Shown here piece after piece: positions 26,901 through 37,581 of a stretch of 64,000 nt of DNA. The notes beneath the pieces are model-generated. The model was not told the origin of the DNA, did no database searches, and saw only the letters and a program-made list of their open reading frames with translations. The DNA lies in contig PQWQ01000015.1 of NCBI GenBank assembly GCA_002943765.1, forward strand, positions 1,302,001-1,366,000. The letters run 5' to 3'. This DNA comes from Psoroptes ovis (lineage: Eukaryota > Arthropoda > Arachnida > Sarcoptiformes > Psoroptidae). Every line of letters starts with the position of its first letter. Within the stretch, counting starts at the first letter, position 1. A program made the position numbers and the translations under genes.

Positions 26901-29383
26901 AAGGAAAGAAAAAAATTAAACAAAAATTATATGTACGTACTGTGTACGCACGCAGGCACACACGCAAATGATAATGACAATAATGAAAATATAATGGATT
27001 CAAGGACTACGTGCATCCTTTTGTTTTGTTTAATTTTGTTTCTTGAATTGCTTTTTTTTGACAAAAAAATAAATAAATAAATGAAAATAAATTGAATTTT
27101 TCCTTCAATAATGATAATCGAAATGGAAAAATATTTAATGATCAAATCCATATGATTCATACTTGATTCATTTAATTTTTGAATGACATTTGACATATTT
27201 TTTCATCAAAATATCATCATTAAACAAACAATACATTTATAATCAATTTAAATTCAATTCATCATTAAATATGATGATGATTATTCAAATTTGGTTTTAT
27301 ATTATCAATCAAATCAATTCAAGATTCAAATCAATTTAAAATTCGAAACAATTCAAAATCAAAATGATTTTCAAGAAATCAATGAACGATAACAATGCGA
27401 AAATAAAAGTATTAATTAATATTTGAAGGAAAATAAAATTACTCATCAAATTACTAGCGAGTAATTATTGTAATTATTGTGCTTTTTTCATTATCATTCA
27501 ATCAGAGAAATCAATCATAACAAAAACAAATATTAATTAATGTGATTATGAATAAATATAAAATTACATCCAATTAAAAATTTTAACTGATTGAAAGGAA
27601 TGGAATAAATTGATGATTTGCACAAAAAATTGATCAATGAAAATCAATCATTCATTTTTATAATTCATTTCACCTTGACACATTGTTTGAAATTAAAAAA
27701 AAACATTGCTTCAACTAAACAAAAATAAAACATTTATAAACATGAGAATCAGAATAGTCTTTTGCTATCAATTTTAGACCACATTATTACCAGAAAAAAA
27801 AATTGTTCTCCCATAGATATAAATAAAACAATGGAATTTTGAATTCACTTCCATACAAAAATAGAAATAAAAGGTTTTTCTCTCGAACTTTGGTCGGTCA
27901 TCCATTTCTATTCAATCATTTGTTTTGGACTAAAACAATGTAATTTTTTGCTCACTTTGCTCTAATTATCATATAATTATATGTATTTATAATATTTTTG
28001 TTTTGTTTTTTGCAAATGAAATGAATACAATTCAAGAATCATTTTATAATGATTACATGAACTGAAAAAGAAATAAATATATATAAAGAAATCAAACAGG
28101 TTGTAAATATAGCTGGAAAATGTTTTTTTTCAAGCGAGAAAATATATGAAAAAAACGTGATAAATATTCAATAATATATGTTTGTATATACGATTGAAAT
28201 CAGACTATCCCAAATAAACATTACAATTTAGAATTCAATCATTCAATTCAAATAATCATTGAACAAACAACAACAAAAAAAAAGTCAATGATATTTATTG
28301 CAAAATATATGAATAAATGCAATTCTTTTCTATTTCAATTTCATAATAAATAAAATCAAATATATTCGATATACAATCGTGATATGTATTCAATGATAAT
28401 AATTCATTCAAAGAGATTCATAGAGAATATATGCACAATATTTGATTTGCGGTAATTTCTTTCTGGTTTTTTTTGTTAGATATTATCATTATTATTGTCG
28501 ATGAAAGCGGCGGTGGTGGTGGTGGTGAATGGTAACGGTGGTCATTGGACTTTTTAGCATGAATAAACATGCAGAGATATTTTTTCTGAATTCATTCATT
28601 CAAAAAATAGGATGCTTGACCACACTGTTTAATTACAATCTATTAAACTGTACTAAACGAAGAATAAAATTCATATTTTAAAGTTTTCAACATTTTTCGT
28701 TTCTACTAAATTTTACTTAAAAATGATAATATGAATATAAATATTTTGAATGAATCAATTATAATTTTTTTTTTAATTTTAATGATATCATTGTATTCAA
28801 TCAATCATCATAATCAGTCATTACATTTGTCAAATGTTTTTCTATTGTTGTTGCAGCGAATTTCTTCTCTTTTGTTTAAGAGGAATTAAATAAATAAAAT
28901 AAAAAAAACTAATTAACTATAATTAAAAATATCAAAATAGACATAATACGAAAAAAAGACAAAGAGTTAACATGATTTTTTTTTTTTTTTGTTCATTTCT
29001 TGACAAAACATGATCAAAAACAATGGTACTGTGCATGTAATAACATTGAAGATAATAATAATAATAGAAATGATTATCATTATTATATGATCAATTGTCC
29101 ATTTAAAAAATTTTTTTCTTCTTAGTTAATTATCATTGAATTTAAAATTATGGACAAAATTACAAAATTTTATATTTTAAGTTTAAATAATTATTTAAAT
29201 ATTTTTAAAACACATACCTTCAATTTCTTTCGTAATATTCATTGTTTGATTATTTGACCGTTTCATACTACCAGATTTTTGTTGATGTTGTGTTGTTGTT
29301 GCATTAGTTGTTGACGTTGGTGGTGTTATCGGTGTTGTAGTTGTTGTTGAGGATGCCATTGTTATTATTGATGAATTTGCCAT
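20960..29383 (-). CDS. CARMIL: CARMIL (capping protein, Arp2/3, myosin-I linker)
   Basis: Six coding exons in transcript order 29383-29218, 25776-24545, 24480-23954, 23883-23723, 23654-22426, 22174-20960; phases agree throughout and give about 1509 residues. The first exon (MANSS..., ending ITKEIE) lies 3.44 kb from the next, and the join produces ITKEIE-EHVSNIIGPNIKI, which matches the start of the CARMIL PH domain. Then: PH-like domain about 60-170; family hallmarks PCGGFSNQYACFCDLY and DVSWDIDTIY; leucine-rich repeats to about residue 740; helical dimerisation region; and a capping-protein-interaction motif LTKLRPKKRKTRAPTR about 1184-1199, close to the vertebrate version. CARMIL binds and uncaps CapZ at barbed ends and works at the leading edge. 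Basic and low-complexity C-terminal tail. An optional 21-bp exon may sit at 22270-22290. Many acceptors follow the short-intron style of the region except intron 1. Confidence 0.92.
22270..22290 (-). other. Candidate 21-bp microexon of CARMIL
   Basis: On the minus strand an AG precedes and a consensus GTAAGT follows 21 bases reading WLAWLNL in the phase of the flanking exons (phase 0 on both sides). Its inclusion would leave the frame intact. The acceptor's pyrimidine tract is weak, so this may be chance. Confidence 0.3.
25777..29217 (-). other. Large first intron of CARMIL
   Basis: Bounded by GTATGT at 29217 and an AG at 25778-25777 preceded by a pyrimidine-rich run. It is about 50 times longer than the usual intron here. 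Inside I see simple repeats and AT-rich DNA but no exon; a regulatory role is possible but not shown. Confidence 0.75.
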
Positions 29384-30485
29384 AATATTTTTTTCCTGAA
29401 ATCAAATTGAATATTTTTGATTTTATGAAATTAAATCAATCAACAGTCAATCATATGATCAGTATTTTGAAATAATTATAAGGTCAATGATCATTATTGG
29501 CTGATTTTTGGTGAGAAGGAAGATTTTTTTCTTATGTTTTGATGTGAATGAATCAGTAGTGCAGCATAAAAAATGTATGAGCAAAATTTTCCAGAAAAAA
29601 AATGATAATTATGGCACTAATAATGTTTACGATTCGCTACCACTGTCAATATAAACACACTGTCGTTTACTGCAAATTAAAATACACATTCGAAAAATGA
29701 AAAAAAAACAAAGACAATAAGCTAATGCTTATGAATATGAATGAACAACATGATGATGATGATTTGATCTTTGGCTGTTGCTTGGTTGAATATTTAAAAA
29801 AATGTTATTTTCTTTTATGATTGCAATACCCCTGATGCAACATGTTTATCAATTGATGATGATGATTATGGTTATATTCATTCAATATAAGAGCATCTGG
29901 TATTTACTATAATATTAATTTGCGTGCATATTACTTTTTGATTTGTTTGATATTGATGCTAAACATTGCTTGTGCTTAACAGCAAACACTTGCTGTTATT
30001 TTATTGAATCATCACAATAACAATATGGATGTTTTCTTTTATCAATTATTACACAACAAATTTCAAAATACTGATGATTAAATATTTTTGAAATCGATTG
30101 ATTTTTTAAAATTTTCTGTTTTTCGAAATCGGTTTATTTGATTTTCTATTTTTCTCACCAAATTTTTAAGCGATTTTTTTGTTCATATCTTATCATCATT
30201 CAATATGATGTTGGTGTCATCAATGATAATCAATCGATGGAGAAAAATAGCCCAAAATATTTGTCATGACAACACCTACTACAAATCGAAAAAAACGGAA
30301 GAATTATTATGATTAAAAATGAATCAAAATAAAACACTGAATGTGTACTCACATTTTGATACAATTAAATTTGATTTTATTTATTTATTTTTAATTGAAA
30401 ATTTTGTCATCGAAATAAGAAGGAAATATATGATTTGTCAATGAATGAACAAAATAAACAAAACAAAATTATGACATTTTTAGCC

Positions 30486-30517
<32 letters not shown>

Positions 30518-31611
30518 CAAAAAAACGAAAAAACAATAACCAACCTAATTTTAGGCAAGTGACGAAACAAATAAACAACAAAAAGTTATGGCGATTGCTC
30601 TGATTATCACTTCTATTCTAATCATCATCATCGTCCAGTATGCATACCATAGATTGTTGTTGTTGCTGTTTTAGGTTGTTTGATTAAAGTTCAAAATTTT
30701 CTATATTTTCAAGAATTTATATATTTATAGATGATATGATAACATGACACTGAATAATTTTGCAATATTTTTTGATTATTCATATCAAATATATATAGAG
30801 ACATAAATATTTTTTAATTCTATATAGAATGATGATGACGATCATTTCATATATAATTTATATGTTTATTTACATACAAAATTGAATGACAATCATATTT
30901 ATACGGAGAAAAAAACTGTCCATCGTGTTTGACAGTAGCAGAAGCAATGATTTAAATTTAATATTTTTATTCATTCATATTTTCAATTCATTTCATTTCT
31001 ACATTTCAATATTTGATTTCTATTCATTTCATGATCACACACACAATCACCATCATCATCATCATCATCATCATTAGTATCACCATTTCACGAACAATAT
31101 TGGACAATAGCGCGCCTTTGAGTCCAATAATAATTATTTGATAGGAGAGAAATGAATGAAAATATTTTTCTGTTGTTTCTTTTTGCACAAAATCATATGG
31201 ATCATAGATAGTATGGATTACTATACTCTTTTGTTGTATACAGTGTGAAATAGAGAAATCGGAGAATAATTTGATTTTGGTCAAATTTGAATATAAAGAG
31301 AAATCAGCAAGAAATAAATGATGATCATTGTCATAGTTGATAATCAACTTTTTGAGATATTTGTTGTTGTTGTTGATCATCGAAAAAACCACTCCTGAAT
31401 TTTTTGTTTTTGAAATTCTCTGCATTGCAGCGCTGTCTGCCGCCACAGAATCGAGTTATTTTCGGAAAGATTTCGGAAATTTTTCTCAAAGAAACTTTCC
31501 GTTAATTTTGTTAAATGTTTTTGTTTTGCTTTTTGACCTCAGACGATTGATTAGTTTGATTCTTTTGGTTTGAATTAAATTTAATTTTAATTTCGTTTGC
31601 TGTATCAAATA
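29384..31611. other. Intergenic, shared upstream of CARMIL and NDUFB9
   Basis: CARMIL (-) and NDUFB9 (+) are divergent, so both promoters should lie here. A 30-odd A homopolymer is at about 30486-30513, and (CAT)n near 31055-31075. The short frames over 31024-31446 are repeat-driven. No gene recognised. Confidence 0.5.
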
Positions 31612-32126
31612 ATGGCTGAATTGAGTAATTATTTGAAACGTGATCTGATGACCCATACAAGACGTGTCCAAAATCTTTTTAAACGTTGTGTTCGTAATGA
31701 AGAAAGCTTTTGCCGTGATAAGTAAATTGTTTTCCTAATTGATTTTGGATTTTAATTTTTTAATTTTTTTCTTTAATTAAATCGAATTTGAATGAATAAA
31801 GAGGTGACATACAATTTGTTTGGGCAACTGTACGTGCTGAATTTGAAAAACATCGACATGTGAAAGATTTACGTGTTGCTAAATTATTGATCGATGATGG
31901 TGAACGACGATTATTTGAACATATGCATCCAAAACCGAAAAAATTCATCTTCTCACCCGGTGGTCTGATGTTTGAACGTGAACATATCTATAATGATAGT
32001 CATCTAGATTTATGGCATCCATTGGAGAAAGCTCAATATCCATATTATTTTGAACGACGTGAACAATTGAAAAAAGAATTCGTACAAAACTGGGAAAAAA
32101 ATAATTCATCGGCTAAATCACATTGA
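31612..32126 (+). CDS. NDUFB9: NADH dehydrogenase 1 beta subcomplex subunit 9
   Basis: Two exons, 31612..31721 and 31802..32126, joined across an 80-bp intron to give 144 residues. Accessory subunit (B22) of mitochondrial complex I, LYR-protein family. Recognised from the N-terminal helix RRVQNLFKRCVRNEESF, in which the LYR tripeptide is LFK, then FVWATVRAEFEKH, SPGGLMFERE and DLWHPLEKAQYPYYFERREQ, all in the family order. The ATG follows AAATA and matches the expected protein start; no cleavable presequence is expected for this subunit. Shorter at the C-terminus than the vertebrate protein. AATAAA at 32153-32158 is a likely poly(A) signal. It converges on the PSME3IP1 gene, whose stop is only 105 bp away. 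Confidence 0.93.
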
Positions 32127-32230
32127 ATTCGATTAGAATGAAAAATATTCAAAATAAAACAAATATTAGAACATAATCGTGTACAGGAGTGATTCTATTT
32201 AATATTGAAAACTTCATAGAATTAAAAGAA

Positions 32231-33053
32231 TTATTTTTTATCTTGAACAGCTTGTTTCAATTGTGCTAATTTATGACCAAATGCATTGAAGTCTTCAGTG
32301 TCTGAAGATTCGTCGGAATCACGATCACTCTCAAGGCTGTCACTTTCATCATCATAACAGCCTATACCAGGTAATCTTCCAATACATTGGATGGTCGGCT
32401 TCACTGTTTGTTTATTCTCATTTGTCGGCGATTGTTTTGACGATTTTGATGTTTCATTTTGATGGCCATCTTTATTATTATCATTTGATAATTTTTTCCT
32501 TTTAATGGCTCCAGATAATAAATCTGCTTGACTTTTATTTTTGATATTATCACATTGGCTATCTGATGATTGATTTGATTTTTTACGTTTGTGATTTTGA
32601 AATAATTCACGTTTAAAATCTAATAAACGTGTTTCTTGTTCTTCAATATTTAAATGTGAAACACGTTGTTTATATTCTTCCAATGCTAGTAATTCTTCTC
32701 TATATTTTTCATTATTAATTTTGATTTTATTTTCATCACATATATTCAAAAATTCAATTTCATCATTATCTAAGCCTCTTATTAAATTTTTCAATTTTCT
32801 TGATTCATCATATTCATCTTGTTTTTTCTGTTTTTGTTCTTTTAAACGTTCATATAATGTACGTGGATCATATTCAGGTTCAGGTGCATCTGTCGAATCA
32901 AAATAAATGATTTAATGATTTTATTCAAAAAAAATTGAAAAAATAAGCACCGATAGGATCAGATTCTTTTCGAGTCTTCAGCCATTCTTCTTGCCTTTGT
33001 TTACGTTTTTCTTCTAGAACATTTTCCGATATGAATGATATATTTTTAGACAT
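32231..33053 (-). CDS. PSME3IP1: PSME3-interacting protein (FAM192A/NIP30)
   Basis: Two exons, 33053-32951 and 32889-32231, phase 1, about 253 residues. Exon 1 reads MSKNISFISENVLEEKRKQ then RQEEWLKTRKESDPI; exon 2 opens with APEPEYDPRTLYERL and KNLIRGLDNDEIEFLN, the NIP30 domain signature. Near the end SQADLLSGAIKRKK and CIGRLPGIGCY plus a Ser/Asp-rich acidic tail match the C-terminal half of the vertebrate protein. Known family role: nuclear partner of the proteasome activator PA28-gamma, modulating its binding to the 20S core. The donor (G|GTGCTT) is weak, but the frame and protein match force it. It is divergent from RABIF, sharing a 377-bp spacer, and tail-to-tail with NDUFB9. An ATTAAA-type signal on the minus strand at 32203-32198 would place its end inside the NDUFB9 3' trailer. 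Confidence 0.9.
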
Positions 33054-33430
33054 AATTTTTTTTGTTCAAATTAGTTATTTAATTTTAGTAGATTGCTTAA
33101 TTTTTTTGTAAAATCAAATTCTTGAAGCATGAAATGTAAGAAAAATAAACAAGTAAACAAACGATAAACGTCAACATGATAATTAGCATTTGCGCCGTGT
33201 AAACCTTAAAAACAGAGCGTTGGGAAAAGCTCACAATACTTTGGATTACCTTATATGTTAATTCAAATTGTGTTTTTGCTTAATTATTTCGAATTGTCTT
33301 CGTTATTAATTTTTAACTTCTTAATTTTTTTCCTTATTATTAATATAAGCCTTTTAATACCTTGGTCATGGTAAGCTCACTGTTATTGATTTTCATGTGA
33401 AAAATTAGTCTAAAATAATTAATTTTATTG
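33054..33430. promoter_or_regulatory. Likely bidirectional promoter PSME3IP1/RABIF
   Basis: Only 377 bp separate the two divergent ATGs, so both transcripts must start within it. No TATA box or initiator can be singled out with confidence. Inference from gene arrangement only. Confidence 0.5.
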
Positions 33431-33899
33431 ATGAAAAAAACAAAGAACTTGGCAGCGAATCAGACCGGTAATGATGACGTTGTATTACTATCAAATGGCA
33501 ATAATGGACATGATTGTTACTGTAAGATAAATGGATGTAATTCATTAATAATACGTTCCGATACAGCACCATTGCATCATGAAGAAGTAAATTTATCGAT
33601 ATTTTTTTCATCTTGATTGAATTTAATCTTGATTTTCTTTTTAGCGAAAATTACCGATTGATGATCAAATGGATACGGTTAAATCATTTTGGCGTATTGA
33701 TGATTTATTTAAATTTGAAAATATAACATTTTCCAAAGAAACACAAACAGAAAATGGCAATCGTATTAAATATTTAGCATGTTGCGATTGTGAATATGGT
33801 CCGATTGGTTTTCAAGATTTGCAAAATCAAATTTGTTACATTGCAATTAATCGTGTTCGTTATCGTTCACCATCGATCGATGAGGATCAAAATGGATAA
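33431..33899 (+). CDS. RABIF: Rab-interacting factor MSS4 (RABIF)
   Basis: Two exons, 33431..33586 and 33645..33899, 136 residues. MSS4 is a small zinc protein that binds nucleotide-free exocytic Rabs and acts as a weak exchange factor or holdase chaperone. The core is clear: FWRIDDLFKFENITFSKE, IKYLACCDCEYGPIGF and CYIAINRVRY. The second zinc half, C-x2-C in ACCDCEYG, is intact. The first half is unusual: CYCKINGCNSLIIR shows C-x-C-x4-C rather than the usual C-x2-C (CQRC-like). Exon 2 starts RKLPIDDQM, where the vertebrate protein has a similar basic stretch. Convergent with the CUB-LDLa gene (278-bp gap). Confidence 0.88.
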
Positions 33900-34177
33900 T
33901 TATCAAGAAGTTAAATAAATAATGTTATTCATATTTATACTTTTTCAGTAATATATTACAATTGACATTTTTTTTATACAAAATGAAATTATCGTTTTCT
34001 ATCCGCAACAAATTTTGAAAAAAAATATGCAAAATAAAAATCAAAGATGATTTATGAATTTTTGGATAATGTATAAAGATTTAATTATTTATATTAATAT
34101 CAAATAATAATGAGAAGGAACACAACGAAAAGAAAACGAAAAAATAAATGAATAATAAAAAATAATAACACTCAAAA

Positions 34178-35537
34178 TCAAATAACATTATCATGGATAC
34201 GGTCGATTCCATGTGGTAAACTAAATGATAGCTGACTTTTCATCGTTCTGATCGGTGTCTCTGGTTCGATTGAGAGTGAATTATTCTTTCTAGCATCATT
34301 ATTTATGCGACTGTTATTAGTATTCAAATTTGAAAAAGATGATGACGATGAAGATGATGATGAATTTTCTTCACATGAGTTTGAATTTGTTGGACTTTCA
34401 GTTCCGCTTTGATTATCAATCGCATATAAAATTGGATGATGATTATGAATGTATACTTCAGAAATGCGACGAACAATCTCTTTACGATGATTTTTACTTT
34501 TGGCGAAAAACATTATCAACACAAAACAAATGATCAACAATGTGAATGAAAAGACGTATAAACTCAATTTTGTTCCAGATGTCTCATCTGAAATTAAGAT
34601 TTGATACATAAACAAATGGAGAATTGAATTTGAATTCTAGAATACGAAACATACCACATTGTAATTCATCGATATCATTACGGCAATTGTCAATTCCGTC
34701 ACATTCTATGATGAATGATAAGGAAAAAATGAATAATGCATTTTATAATTGCTCTTACCTACCTAAAATACTATCTATACAAAATTTATTCTGACAATTC
34801 ATAGTCAATCCTTTCTGTTCATTACATTCATTATTATAATCAGTTGCTGTTTTGTATAAATTATCAAATAAGTATGTGACTTGATTTATTTATCATGAAA
34901 AACATACGTGTAAAAAGATTAACAACAATTTTGAAACCTTTACCAGGCAATGAATAATAATCAGGCACACTGACAAAACGTATGGTCATCATTTCATTGC
35001 TAGTCAATATCGTCTTTTCAGGTATCGTTTCTTGATTCACACCATGAAAACGAATCAATGAATGGCCACCGGTTATGAATTCAATATAATCAGCTCTAGA
35101 ATTGAAACGACGCATTTTAAGTTTGGTAACGAAAGCCATCATACCATAATTTGGTGGTACAATCAAATTAATGCTACAATTCATGTTCGGTATGTAAGAT
35201 TCACGTTTCAATTTAATCATAATGGCAGTCATATTCGTAAATGGTTGTAATTTAATTTGTTTTATCTTTGTATCATCACAATAATCGCTCATATGGTCTA
35301 TTGAATGATTGAATATGGAAAAATATGTTATTAAAATCATAGCTATGATTACTTTTGCTTACATTTCACATAATGAGTTCCTTTGCACAATGTAATCGAT
35401 GTGATAATAAGAAATAATTGAAAAATTTTCCAAAATTTATAACTATGATTAATATTAGATGTATTAATGATAATAGTTGGTGATGATGATGATTTTGATG
35501 ATAATATTTTTTCACTAATATTTAACAATGATTTCAT
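34178..35537 (-). CDS. Single-pass CUB-LDLa membrane protein
   Basis: Five exons in transcript order 35537-35363, 35297-34908, 34846-34763, 34705-34655, 34587-34178; all phase 1 joins; 369 residues. After a basic N-terminus, FWKIFQLFLIITSITLCKG is a signal sequence or anchor. A CUB-like domain follows (about 62-188). Joining exons 3 and 4 makes one LDL-receptor class A module with exactly six Cys (C-N..C-QNKF-C-IDSILE-C-DGIDN-C-..C) and the acidic calcium site DGIDNCRNDIDE. Exon 5 carries a transmembrane helix (LYVFSFTLLIICFVLIMFF), a basic stop-transfer, and a Ser/Asn-rich cytoplasmic tail. The architecture resembles Drosophila Culd and related CUB/LDLa receptors; the ligand is unknown. Orthology is not established from motifs alone. 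No ATG precedes 35537 in the open frame, which begins at TTG 35561. Confidence 0.8.
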
Positions 35538-37009
35538 TTTACTTTTATATGTTGAATTCAATTTTGGATGAATTGAATATTCATTTAATGAGACTAATAG
35601 AAAAGAATTTATTTTTATTGAAAATCGATTTATTTATTCATTATTCATTTGAATCTCATGATTTTCAATGGAACATCTATTTTCAAATATTTTTTTTGTT
35701 TTTGGTTTCAATCAATTTTCTTCTATTAATAATCTGTATGTTTGTTCGATGAACTTGAATACATTGCGTTGATTTTCGTTATTTTGACGAAATCTTTTTT
35801 CAACTTTGTTGCTCGATGTGATGGTAAACTGTTTTTGTTCAAAATAATTATTTTTAATCATACCAATAATTTATTCAATTTATAAACGGAAACAAACAAA
35901 TAGTGACAATGAATGAATGGATAAATGATTGATTGATTGATGTTTGGATTATATTATTAATATTATCGATAATTGTTGATGTGATTGATTGATTTTATTT
36001 ATTTTTTTCCAAGTTTAATCAAATCATTCAGTTTTTTTTCAATTTGTTTTCTTTGAAAGAAATAAAGAATGAAATATAATGATAAAATCAAATTAATTAT
36101 TAATGATAATAATCAGTCAATAATAATAATAGCAACAACGAAAAATGCTTCAAAAAAATGGTTGATGATTGAATTCTTTGCCCAATTTTTATGCAAAATA
36201 AATTTGTGAAAATCATTGAAAAACAAAACTCATGATTTCGAAATTATTTTTCTCTTTGTTTTGTTGATGTTTAGTTGGAGAAAAAATTAACAGCATCAAC
36301 ATTTCAATAACTCATCATCATCATCGATAAATTGATCAACAAAGAAAAAAAACCAAAAGAAGAAATGGAAAAATCGATGACAATCATAATCATCATCATA
36401 TCTAATCATCATCATCATCGTTTAATAAACCGAAAAGTAATAATAATTGACATCGAAATAAAAATCAAAAATTTAAACGACATCAATTCGGTTTCATTGA
36501 TATAATTATTAAAAAGCTAACAAGCATCGACATCGATTTTTTTCGCATTTGAAATCAAATTCCAATTCAACTAATCAATCAAATCATTCTTTCAAATGAT
36601 TTTAGGTGTGAGAAAATTAGTATGAATTCATAGTGCAGAAATTTTCAAATTTTTTTTCAATGAATTGAAATTAATTTTAAAGAATAGAATCGTTTTGATC
36701 ATTGATTTTAATAATTTGAAGGGATGAATTACGAGTTGAACGTTTGAAACATTGGCTGATCGAACATTTAAATAATTTGATTGATCAATTTATCTTTGAT
36801 AATGATACTGGATAATTATGAATGCTTTCATAATTTGAAAACTAAGCCGAAATTTTGTATTGAGTCCAATAATATCGTTGATATGATTATTAGGTCAAAG
36901 TCTTTAGAATTTTTATATTAGAAATGTTTTTATTTTATATAAAAAAATAGAAATCATTTTGTTTGGAATTACAATTTGGTCATTTTTCCAATGGTTGTCA
37001 TTCTTTGAT
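35538..37009. other. Intergenic
   Basis: AT-rich DNA with scattered TGAT/CATC repeats. A minus-strand AATAAA complement at 36929-36934, about 75 bp past the RPS24 stop, is its likely poly(A) signal. No coding exon recognised. Confidence 0.5.
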
Positions 37010-37411
37010 TTATTTCTTGCCAGAACCAGCACCAACTTTCGATTTTTTCGTACCACGTACTTTTTTCATACGATTCTTGCGTTCTTTACGTTGTTTTCGT
37101 GCTGTTTTTTCTCTCGAAAATAATCCATTACGCTGTAACCGATGTTTTGGTTCAAATTTTTTTGCATAATCTAATGTATCATAAATTAATGCAAAACCAG
37201 TGGTACGACCACCACCAAAATCTGTGCGATTACCGAATGTGAATACAACATCAGGTGTCGTTTTATAAATTTTTGCTAATTTTTCGCGAATTTCTTGTTT
37301 CGAAACGGTAGCACGACCTGGATGTATGACGTCGACAACCATTTGTTTACGAAATAATAATCGATTGGTCATGAATTTTCTTGTACGAATTGTGCAAGGT
37401 GTTTCAACCAT
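37010..37411 (-). CDS. RPS24: 40S ribosomal protein S24 (eS24)
   Basis: One uninterrupted coding exon of 133 residues. Nearly every conserved block of eS24 is present: TIRTRKFMTNRLLFRKQMVV, DVIHPG, EIREKLAKIYKTTPDVVF, FGNRTDFGGGRTTGFALIYD, YAKKFEPKHRLQR and RKQRKERKNRMKKVRGTKK. It is a component of the small ribosomal subunit. The length matches the animal family. The ATG at 37411 is certain. The mRNA leader holds an intron (37548-37481) and an A22 tract abutting the ATG; see the separate entries. Codon use shows none of the Asn/Ser padding seen in neighbours. Confidence 0.98.
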   Translation of the reverse strand: MVETPCTIRTRKFMTNRLLFRKQMVVDVIHPGRATVSKQEIREKLAKIYKTTPDVVFTFGNRTDFGGGRTTGFALIYDTLDYAKKFEPKHRLQRNGLFSREKTARKQRKERKNRMKKVRGTKKSKVGAGSGKK

Positions 37412-37433
37412 TTTTTTTTTTTTTTTTTTTTTT
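37412..37433 (-). promoter_or_regulatory. A22 tract directly upstream of the RPS24 ATG
   Basis: In the mRNA sense there are 22 consecutive A residues immediately before AUG. Seen directly. Pre-AUG oligo(A) can recruit poly(A)-binding protein in other systems; whether it does so here is inference. Homopolymer length may be inexact in the assembly. Confidence 0.6.
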
Positions 37434-37581
37434 GGAAATGTTTCGTTCTTGCTTAATTCCCTACAATTAAATTTGGTCCGCTAAATTCGGGTGAAAAAAA
37501 AGAATTAAAATTAAATTTTTTACCGAAAATATACTGAAAAAAACTCACCGATTTTGGATAAGAAGCTGAAAAAGGAAGAAC
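37434..37581 (-). promoter_or_regulatory. RPS24 5' leader with TOP-like start and leader intron
   Basis: On the minus strand CTTCCTTTTTCAGC lies at about 37578-37565, a polypyrimidine start typical of TOP mRNAs of ribosomal protein genes. It is followed by a consensus donor (exon end 37549, then GTGAGT) and an acceptor TTTAG (exon resumes at 37480), a 68-bp intron in the leader. This predicts transcription start near 37578-37581 and mTOR-linked translational control. Confidence 0.55.

Noticed and set aside
31055..31075. Simple CAT repeats here and elsewhere considered as a CRISPR-like array
   Set aside because: They are perfect microsatellites without spacers, in a eukaryotic genome.
31024..31446. 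140-codon minus-strand frame with an M-rich run
   Set aside because: The run is an antisense reading of (CAT)n; the rest shows no domain or splice partner.
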